Assembly: GCA_023525715.1 (NCBI GenBank)
Contig: CM042012.1
Coordinates: forward strand, 38,749,189-38,813,188
Direction: 5' to 3'
Source: Cichorium intybus
Lineage: Eukaryota; Streptophyta; Magnoliopsida; Asterales; Asteraceae
DNA: 64,000 nt
Shown here: positions 54,432-64,000 of the stretch, piece after piece
Position numbering within the stretch: position 1 is the stretch's first letter
Layout: the number at the start of each line of letters is the position of its first letter
Notes under the pieces: generated by a model
What the model was told of the DNA's origin: nothing
What the model saw: the letters and a program-made list of their open reading frames with translations, nothing else
Database searches by the model: none
Made by a program: the position numbers and the translations under genes

Positions 54432-55993
54432 TGTAACACCCGACTTATTAACCAAAAACACCCCAAAAATTTTTCAGTTTTTCAAACCAAATATTTTACA
54501 AATAAAACATAGTAAGGGGTATTAGTTAATACAATTCGAGTACAAGAGTATCACGAAGTACAATACATAAAATATTATACGTTCTTCAAGCCGGGTATTA
54601 CTTCAACACTAAGTCCTCAGTCACGGACTTTATCTTTTCCCTTCGCGGGATCACGCTCACCTGCAGGGACATATCAAATAAACGGTGAGCTATAAAGCCC
54701 AATGAGTAATCAAATCAACAATAACATGTATAAGAATAAAATTCTCTATACGAAATCAAACTTTGTATTATCATGCAATACAAAACAAGTATGGCTCACG
54801 GGTTAGCTCGCTGTTGCCTTGGCTCACGGGTTAGCCCGCTGTTGCCTAGACTCACGGGTTAGCCCGCTGTTGTCTATCTAAATCGGATTCATCAAAATAA
54901 ACTGCGGCTCACGGGTTAGCCCGCTGTTGCCTAGACTCACGGGTTAGCCCGCTGTTGTCTATATAACAGTTTACATAGATATATTGACTCACAGTTCCGT
55001 TCTTGTCTATAACAGACTCACGGCTTATCTGGTCTTGTCATATCTTAAATCATGAAAATCTGTCATTTTTGTCCCTCAAATCACATACATCTGCAGCTGC
55101 TCATAGAACATTTACCATAACGTATAACAGTGATATTACTCACTTCCAAGCTACCAAAAACTGAACTCCGGAACTGCTACATGTTATAAGAGTTCAAACA
55201 GTATATATCACATCTGTTATAAGTGAGATTACTCACCTGCTTGCAGCTCTATGTAGTCTTAACCCACACCAATAGTGATTACAAACACTTCCTCAACAAT
55301 TTCCTGCACCTACACAACCATATACATACCAAATAGAGGTGAATACCTTGTATTTCCACCATCAAAGCTTAAAGCTTTCTCCTTTTGGTTGATACTCAAG
55401 ATTAGGAATATTTTAAAACATCCAAACATGAGCCATCTACTCAATTCCAACAAATCACAGGTGGTTCGTCATAACCACTCAAGCCCAACCCAAATCAACC
55501 AAATCAACCGTTCAATTGAACAATAACGGTAAAGCTTACCTTCAAGAAGCGAAATACCGAAGATTACTTCAATCCATCAAGTTCTAGCCTTCCAATTTGG
55601 TTCTAAGATGATTGGGGAATATTTTCTAGGGTTTTGGAGGTTTTTTGTTCGAGAGAAAATACCCAAAATGGCTAAAAATCGCATATAAAAAAGTGAATCT
55701 GCGCGTGCTACAGTGCCCGTGTAAAATTTAACACGCCCGTGTAATGCTACAGTGCCCGTGTAAATTTTAACACGCCCGTGTAATGCTACAGTAACCGGAA
55801 AACATAAAATTACCGTGAGTTACACGACCCGTGTAACATTTACACGACCCGTGTAAGCATTTTTTTGCGTTTTTCATGCGAAAACATTACCCAAAAGGTA
55901 TTCTAACCTTCCAAACACATTTAACATCTTATTAAATCATAATTACATTACGATTAACCTAAGAATACTTACCGAAAGTAACGTGGTGTTACA
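54432..55993 (-). repeat. 5' LTR of G2 (right copy)
   Basis: 1562 bp with six differences from the left copy by eye; TTTGC follows at 55994-55998. Confidence 0.95.
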
Positions 55994-55998
55994 TTTGC

Positions 55999-57091
55999 GT
56001 AAGTGGAATATGGCTGGAGCAAATTTGGAATAAAAGTATGCTCCTAAAGTACAGTTTTACCCCCTGTAGACCAATATCATTTTGACTCCGGTAGTCATAT
56101 TTTAGATTTTAGAACCTTTTTATATTTGAAAAACTCATATATTTTGTTAGTTATACAAAATAGAATAATATATTTTTATATCAATTTTCTATTTTTCAAA
56201 AATAGATTTCATTGGTATCAAATGTGTCATTTATTTAAAAAACGAAAAATCAAATAAGCTATGTTTATAAATATTTCAAATAGATTTGAATGAATATATA
56301 ATTATCAAAAATAAATTTTAGAATTTGTTTATGGTACTGATGTTTCAAAATAACTTAATAACTTTGGAGAAACTCAACAATAATCTTATATGATAAAAAC
56401 AATAATTTCCCTATGAAAATTGGCGGACATGCTTTGTGAAATGATGTGGCTAAAAGTTTGGTACACGGTCTTTGTGATTATACCATTAACATGAAAAATG
56501 TGTTGTTTATTTAAATGTTCTCTATATAAAGTGTTTCTTGAATAGATTATTTTTTTAAAAATGTTTGAGAAAATGACAACGTGCTTGAGGAAATGTAGCG
56601 TAGTAACAAATAGAGGCAAAGTTATAAGAATTGTCTATTCATTTTTTGTTATATAATTGCAGGTTTGGAGAGTGTATCAAGAACATGTAACTTAAACTTT
56701 GAAAACGATGGTTGGCAATCCCGGTAAGATGTCCAAAATGGAAATTAATGCAATTTCCATGGAAAAATTTGTTATTTTAAGGGAATTATTGTATATGTAT
56801 GTTGACCTATTTTTAACTAAAATAGATAACACTAGATGATTTACTGAGATGTGCACAAGACAATTAGCAATCTGTTTTGCCTACCAAGTTACCCAACCTA
56901 AATTTGAGTACTACAACATAAAGTAAAAGAGTGGAATTTAAGGTAGCATATTTAGTTTTTTTCTCCATTTAAATTTTGAATATGCAAAACATCGAACCGA
57001 ACCACATTCTGCGGGTAGGATGTGTGTCTGTTTTAGCGAAACATCAAACCGAACCGAACTGCGTGATACTTGCCCCTAACAATTTGTGTCC
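55999..57091 (+). other. Helitron right part, no recognised gene
   Basis: AT-rich sequence. TTGCAG at about 56658-56663 precedes a short frame that could be a decayed exon. From about 56980 the sequence changes to CGAACCGAACC words that lead into the 3' terminal hairpin. Confidence 0.4.
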
Positions 57092-57117
57092 CGCCGCTTT
57101 GCGCAGGTACACGACTA

Positions 57118-57118
<1 letters not shown>
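57092..57118 (+). other. Helitron 3' terminal hairpin and CTAG end
   Basis: CCGCCGCTTTGCGCAGG folds with two mismatches (CGC-TTT-GCG core). ACACGA follows and then CTAG, with T as the next base. Helitrons are known to end in a hairpin plus CTRR and to insert between A and T. Confidence 0.55.

Positions 57119-57204
<86 letters not shown>
57119..57204. repeat. (TA)n microsatellite, about 86 bp
   Basis: Pure TA run between the Helitron end and the copia-B LTR. Confidence 0.95.
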
Positions 57205-57209
<5 letters not shown>

Positions 57210-57602
57210 GGTTTTCTGCAAATCTATGAACTAAAAATCTAAGTTCACATGCAACCTATGAGGATCTATGTTTTCTACTATTGAACATATAAATATTTCC
57301 TAAAAGGCCAACAAGAAAATTACTAAAGAATAAAATCAGAAAAACTAACCTTTAGGTTTTCTTGGAAGCAAAGCAACAAATAGATTTTGCCTCAAATGAA
57401 GTCACACCCAAGAGCAGGAGGGGGGATCGAAAATTCCAGAGAGTCCAGGTGAGAAATGGCGCAGGTTTCTGGGGGTCTGAGGCTCCCTATTTATAGCCTC
57501 CAGCAAATAACCAGATAAGCCTTTAGAGATAAACCTTTTGAATTCAAATCAAGATAAACCTTTATCTTATTAATTCAAACATCTTTATCTCCATATATTA
57601 AA

Positions 57603-57697
<95 letters not shown>

Positions 57698-58035
57698 CAC
57701 TGGTTATAATACTGTTATAATTGTCACTTACTCAACTAATGAATAATTACAACTCTAGGCCTTGCACCTTTAATTAATTAAATTAATCACCAAATTAATT
57801 CCAGATTAATTTCTAATTAATTAATATAGTTTCTAATAAATATATTATCACTTTAATATATTAATAAACTATTTATTTTATTTCTATTGATTTATTAATC
57901 ACATAATAAATCAATCTTTCTCTCTACTCAATTTTCTACGAAACCTCCAGCTATGAGGGCAACCCAAATAGACTATGCTACTATTAATTAGGTAAATACT
58001 AATTATTAGTCATGGCTTAGACACCTAACCCAACA
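57205..58035 (-). repeat. 3' LTR of copia-B
   Basis: About 831 bp; minus strand TGTTGGGTTAGGTGTC to ACCTTTCA. Contains an (AT)n tract (57607-57693). It matches the copia-A LTR at both ends but has diverged in the middle. Confidence 0.85.
57607..57693. repeat. (AT)n microsatellite inside the copia-B LTR
   Basis: About 87 bp of AT dinucleotides, absent from the copia-A LTR. Confidence 0.95.
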
Positions 58036-58048
58036 GTCTCCCACTTGG
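58036..58048 (-). other. Polypurine tract of copia-B
   Basis: Minus strand CCAAGTGGGAGAC directly before TGTTGGG. Confidence 0.8.
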
Positions 58049-58742
58049 ATAAGTCTATGACTATAATTACCAATTTAATCTCTATTTCCTGATTTCTGAT
58101 TTCCATATGACTTTAAGACTACTAATTGATCATATCAATTTAGTCCTGGTTGGCCAACACTTTCAGTCAACTTCAAATTCATCGAGAGGCCTACATATAT
58201 CTGTTTCCCGTCAGGGTCAAGGGACGAATAAGCTTCGACTCATATACTTATGTCTTTTACCAGACAAATCACTCACAACAACACGTTTTATAACATCGTG
58301 TTACCGATGCGTTTTCACATTATCAATGAACAACAGCCTTGTAAATCATAACTCATATGTCTCTGCTTAAAGATCATAAGATATTATCGTCTCAACATTG
58401 CTCGTGATGTAATCCATGAAGCAATCTATTGAGCGTGGGTTTATCCAATACTCAAATCTCTATTTCTAAGTACTTATGAATGTTGTAGCAATCTTATTGC
58501 AATGTCTAACTCCTTAGACAGTCTACAAACCAATTCATGACAACCTTCATGCATACTTACCCCCTAAAAGTATGAGCGACTGTGGACATTTGAATAATCA
58601 AGTTACTCAGGAAATAAACATGCAAAATAAAACACAATGATAAAAAATTGACAAAAGTAGTAAACAATACTCATTAATAAATCTCTATTATTAAATCACC
58701 AAAGTCAATTACATTTACATTGTTACAAGTTTCGAATCCTAT
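58049..58742 (-). other. 3' untranslated region of copia-B
   Basis: About 0.7 kb between the RNase H stop and the polypurine tract. No coding sequence recognised. Confidence 0.65.
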
Positions 58743-59245
58743 CTAATTACTAAAACTAATATCATCTCTTAATCCAATGCTCCTAGCATGCTGATTATGC
58801 TTAATCTTACTCAGAGCCTTTGACAAAGGATCTGCAGGATTATCTTCTGATGATACCCTCTTTACAAGGAGGTGACATTCTTCTACTCTATGTCTGATAT
58901 AGTGGTACTTTCTGTCAATATGCCTGGACTTTCCATGGTCTCTCGGTTCCTTTGTCAAAGCAATCGTTCCTTCATTATCGCAGAACAGTTCCACGGGCTC
59001 CTGAATACTCGGGACTACTCCAAGGTCACCGATAAAGTTCTTCAGCCAAGCCGCTTCCTTTGACGCTTCACTCGCTGCTATGTACTCTGATTCGCACGTA
59101 GAATCAGCCACAGTCTCTTACTTGGAACTTTTCCAATTAACTGCTCCCCCATTCAAAAGGAATACCCAGCCCGACTGAGACCGACCATTGTCTCTATCTG
59201 TCTGAAAGCTGGCATCTGTATATCCGTTAACTCTCAAAGTATCAC
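58743..59245 (-). pseudogene. Copia-B RNase H part
   Basis: From the solo LTR leftwards: GYTDASFQTD (RNase H catalytic region), then SGWVF, then a TAA at 59118-59120 where a Gln codon is usual. The remainder from 59111 holds CESEYIAASEASKEAAWL, DNEGTIAL and HIDRKYHYIRH, ending at 58743. It continues in frame with the RT part at 61714 across the insertion. The nonsense codon and the insertion make it inactive. Confidence 0.88.
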
Positions 59246-61708
59246 TGTAACACCCAGTCTCACACAATTTTTTTTTCAAGACCTTATAATACAAAATATT
59301 TAGTTATCCATACGGGGTATTACTCTTCTGTATCATTACCATAATTTAAACCGCACATACTTTGCACAATGAAATCTACCGCCCCACACTCGACTCTTCT
59401 AACTCTTTGCTTGATCACCTGAGTACATAGCATTTTAAAAAAAATACATAAGACATACGTCTCGTGAGTAATATGGGTTTTAGACCCAAAACAGTTTTTC
59501 CATATTTCAACCATTCCAAATTTCCATATTATTCAATTTCTTATGAGCGCACTCATAGGTATTACTTCTCATCTGTGAGCACATTCCTACGGGCGTCCCC
59601 GTAGGCTTTATACGAGACGCACCCGTATAACTCCTCCCTCATAGCATGAAACGAATTCATCCATCAAGGTACCAATTAGACAACTACTTCGCGACGGGAG
59701 GTACCATCCCAGTAGTGTTTTTTGACCACCCCTACAGCAGCAGGCCGTGATCTTTATCCTGATACTTCTCAACTCATCAACATGGCTCAATAACTTTATT
59801 AATTCTCTGTATTTCTCATTTGTCATTTCTGTACACATTGTACTTACTATTTCATAGTATCATTTCCAATTTCACAAAACCATTTCCGGTTCCATAGAAC
59901 CATTTCCATTTTCATTAAACCATTTCAATTTCCATAAAACCATTTTGACTCCCAAAACATTGTGTATAAAACTCATTTCTTTGTATAAAACCCATTTTGC
60001 TATGTACTCAAAAATCCACACATTACTCACCTCAACTAGTTAGAGAAGTCTAACTAGAATTATTCCCTTCCTCGTCCCTCTTATTCATTGATCTTTTACT
60101 CGACCAACCGTATTTGAACCACCGCCTATATACACATTTATTACACATATTTGGTTAACACCAACTATAACTGACTCTACAATACAAGAGTCCCATATTA
60201 TACAGTTACAGGTCATAACTAAGCTACAACCCTTATCAAACTAGCTTCCTTTAATTTGTAAATTTTCCCGGAATACGCGTATTTTTCTACAGTACTCTCG
60301 GGAGGTCGTATTTCCATTCCAACAATTTTACACAAAGTTTTGGACCATAAGGGACCTATGTTCAAAATTTGAGATCAAATGGACAAGTTTTGAACCAATC
60401 TCAAAATCAAGTTGCACTTGGCAGGAGACTCAATGCATTTCTGCATCGCCGCCTCGCGTCGCGACGGGGACCCTGGTCGCATCGCGACCTTAAAGTTCAT
60501 TGCCTTATTTGGCGATTTTCCAAACTGCAGTTGCACTAGTTGTTCACCTTAAGTTCTTAATACTTGACTTAATCGATTTACAACCATTCTAGGACTAAAA
60601 TAACAACTCCTTTATACATTTAAACCATAGTTTCTTCAATTTCATCACTTTTGCTTGAAATCATTCCCGAAATACTCATTTTTACTCCAAAATCATTTTA
60701 ATGAATTTTCAAGAAGGGAATTGATTTCTCATGTCCTTTATGACACTTTAGACTTATTGGATCATTTAAAATCAGTTTCAAGCTCATAATTTCTGTTGTT
60801 CTCAGAAAATCCCGTTTTTGACAATTTTCACCAAAAATACAAATTTTTGAAAACAATCACTTAGGACTGTATTTATACATCTTAAATGATTATTAGAACT
60901 TAACAAAACCATAAAGATCACTTTCAATCTCACAAACCCATTTCTAGGGTTCTTGAGTTAAAATTCTCATTTCTATGGATTCAACCACAATTTATGGTTA
61001 GAAATCCATTCCTTATAGAGATTTGAACTAAATGAGACATATGAATTCGTTGGGTTACTTTCATCTTTAAAAATCAGAAATTGAATTTGAAGGTTATCTA
61101 CCAAAACTTGAAGAAATGAACTAAAAGTGATGAATTCTTACCTTAAGAGCTTGGAATCACTAATTCCAACTTATAAATCTTTAGTCCCCGCTTCAATTCC
61201 TTACTCACTTTCTCGAACTCTCTCTAGCACTCTTTCACGATTTTTCTCTGGAGAATTCCTCCACTTCTGAACATTAATGATATATTTTCTCCTTTTTATA
61301 CCTCCTAACTTTGCTCAATTGACAGTTTAATCCCCTCAAGTTCTACCTCTTACAATTTGACACCATAATCAAACTTTTATTACATAAAGTTCATTTTCTT
61401 ACATTTTCACCCCGCATCACAAAAATTATTTTACACTTTGGTCTATAATATAACAAAAGACCATTTTACCCTTCTTGTACCAAAATTCTATTATTTCCCA
61501 AAATGGCACCAAAATTCATTTTTGTATCATTTTAAATTTTGTTTTCTTTCATTTTTATCACAACGTTACATTTTCTTTGCATTAAAGTCATTAGTGTGCC
61601 AAATGACTATTTTGCCCTTTTTGACAATTTTACTATTACGCCCTCGTTCAAACCCAACTTTTCATATGTTCATTTTATGACTTTTATCAAAATTTTCAGG
61701 TTCTTACA
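59246..61708 (-). mobile_element. Solo LTR (2463 bp) inside copia-B pol
   Basis: Plus strand TGTAACACCC to TTCTTACA, flanked by ATCAC on both sides (59241-59245 and 61709-61713). There is no PBS, coding region or second LTR, so an element was lost by LTR-LTR recombination. Minus orientation is inferred from the TGTAAGAACC start. It shares only terminal bases with G1 and G2. Internal repeats: four units of about 22 bp with ACCATTTCC near 59860-59945. GC-rich palindromes lie at 60457-60489. Confidence 0.92.
60457..60489 (-). repeat. GC-rich palindromes in the solo LTR
   Basis: CGTCGCGACG (60457-60466) is a perfect palindrome. GGTCGC-ATC-GCGACC (60475-60489) is a 6-bp stem with a 3-nt loop. This matches the form seen in the G1 LTR although the sequences differ. 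Confidence 0.75.
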
Positions 61709-61713
61709 ATCAC

Positions 61714-62879
61714 TGCCACCAAGGACTAACATCATGTTCTTTGTCCTTCGCATATACTTGAGTATATTCTTGACAGCTATCCAATGCGCCCTTCCAGGGT
61801 TTCCCTGGTACCGACTGAACATGCTCAGAGCAAAGGGCACGTCAGGGCGAGTACACGTCATAACGTACATGTTCGATCCCACAGCCGAAGTGTAAGGTAC
61901 CCGACTCATGTCAGCTATCTCCTCATCTGTACTCGGACTTTGAGTCTTACTCAACTTTGTATTACTCTGGATAGGTAGCTCTCGCTTCTTGGAATTTTCC
62001 ATACTAAACCTATTTAGTACCTTTTCCAAGTATGTACTCTGACTAAGTCCAATTAGTCTCTTCTTCCTATCTCTCAATATTCTTATCCCGAGAATATAGG
62101 TAGCTTCTCCTAGGTCTTTCATGGCGAAACACTTTCCAAGCCAAGACTTCACATCTTGCAAGGTTGTAATGTCGTTTCCCATGAGCAGTATGTCATCCAC
62201 ATACAACATTAGAAAAGTGACTATACTCCCACTAGCCTTGACATATACGCAGGACTCATCCTCGCTCCTATAGAAACCAAATTCTTTGACTTTCTCATGG
62301 AAACAAAGATTCCAGCTGCGAGAAGCTTGTTTCAATCCGTAGATTGATTTCTCAAGCTTACACACCTTATCAGGATACTTTGCGTCGACAAAACCCTCTG
62401 GCTGATTCATGTAAACGTCCTTAGTCAACTTCCCATTAAGGAAAGCAGTTTTGATGTCCATCTGCCAAATTTCATAGTCATGAAATGCAGCTATGGCCAG
62501 CATAATCCTAATAGACTTTATCTTGGCCACTGGTGAGAATGTCTCGTCATAGTCAACCCCCGAGGTTTTAGTAAAGCCCTTCGCAACCAGTCTTGCCTTG
62601 AAAGTGTGTACCTTTCCATCCATGTCGGTCTTCTTCTTGAAGATCCACTTGCACCCGACTGTCTTTCGACCCGGTACATTGTCAACCAAGTTCCAAACTT
62701 GATTGTCATACATGGACTTGATTTCGCTGTCCATTGTCTCTTTCCACTTGGCTAACTCAGGGCCCGCCACGGCTTCTCAGTAGTTAGCTGGGTCATCCAA
62801 ATTTATTAGTGTCCTATCACTCACAAACATGTCCCCATCCGTAGTTATATGGAAACCATAAAACTCGGGTGACATGCTA
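61714..62879 (-). pseudogene. Copia-B reverse transcriptase
   Basis: Minus-strand frame with GRKTVGCKWIFKKK, KARLVAKGF, DYDETFSPVAK, QMDIKTAFLNG, the YVDDILLMGND active site near 62195, and LGIRILRDR. The end is MRRTKNMMLVLGGSD, just before the solo LTR. TGA codons near 62778 and 62883 interrupt the linker to integrase. The RT core itself from about 62770 is open. Its YVDD residues are intact. Confidence 0.9.
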
Positions 62880-62881
62880 AC

Positions 62882-63982
<1,101 letters not shown>

Positions 63983-64000
63983 GCATGCCTTTTATACACC

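Larger units (their letters stand above)
48032..55993 (-). mobile_element. G2: full-length chromovirus related to G1, one nonsense codon
   Basis: 7962 bp with 1562-bp LTRs (48032-49593 and 54432-55993) and perfect TTTGC duplications (48027-48031 and 55994-55998). I count six LTR differences. The coding region parallels G1 nearly throughout, but the LTRs differ from G1 except near the ends, and the LTR minisatellites are of a different kind. The polyprotein has one internal stop. Confidence 0.95.

Noticed and set aside
61436..61895. Plus-strand frames across the solo LTR and copia-B boundary
   Set aside because: They cross the LTR end and run antisense to RT.

Overview
The window is plant nuclear DNA made almost wholly of nested transposable elements. 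The plant origin is shown by Ty3/gypsy chromovirus, Athila-like and Ty1/copia elements with tRNA-Met or tRNA-Asp primer-binding sites, by a PIF/Harbinger-type Myb/SANT-like pseudogene, by a probable Helitron end and by a plant asparagine synthetase exon. The mix looks like a large eudicot genome, and the family Asteraceae is my guess from general resemblance. I see no intact host gene, tRNA or rRNA.

Layout. 1-4206 is the right part of a non-autonomous LTR element (A) whose visible LTR pieces look identical. 4207-6369 has no recognisable gene. 6370-8077 is a decayed PIF/Harbinger-like element. 8208-41776 is one old minus-strand chromovirus (T1), proved by a GTGAG target-site duplication on both sides 33.6 kb apart. 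Inside T1 lie an Athila-like element E1 (8910-27684, TSD ATGGT) and a second Athila-like element E2 (28169-36133) with the tandem form LTR-internal-LTR-internal. E1 itself was hit by a Ty1/copia element (copia-A, 12633-17845, later truncated) and by a complete, apparently very young chromovirus G1 (17917-26459, TSD GCTTT, no LTR difference seen by eye).

41892-57204 is framed by (TA)n tracts. It holds UTR-like sequence with many copies of a palindromic motif (41945-43310), then a probable non-autonomous Helitron (43311-57118). The Helitron carries an asparagine synthetase exon and was invaded by a 1.56-kb TRIM-like element (44714-46273, TSD AATAC) and by chromovirus G2 (48032-55993, TSD TTTGC). 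From 57205 to the window end is a minus-strand Ty1/copia element (copia-B), split by a 2.46-kb solo LTR (59246-61708, TSD ATCAC) and carrying a (TA)n expansion inside its integrase.

Functionally, G1 encodes a complete uninterrupted gag-protease-RT-RNaseH-integrase-chromodomain polyprotein and could be autonomous. G2 is its close relative with one nonsense codon. E1 and E2 have no pol; they carry an acidic ORF of unknown function and an Athila-ORF1-like ORF, and would depend on proteins supplied in trans. A likewise lacks pol and carries one orphan 173-residue ORF. Relative insertion order from nesting and LTR divergence by eye: T1 oldest, then E1 (about 3 percent LTR divergence), the TRIM (3 of 258), G2 (6 of 1562), and G1 and A with none seen.
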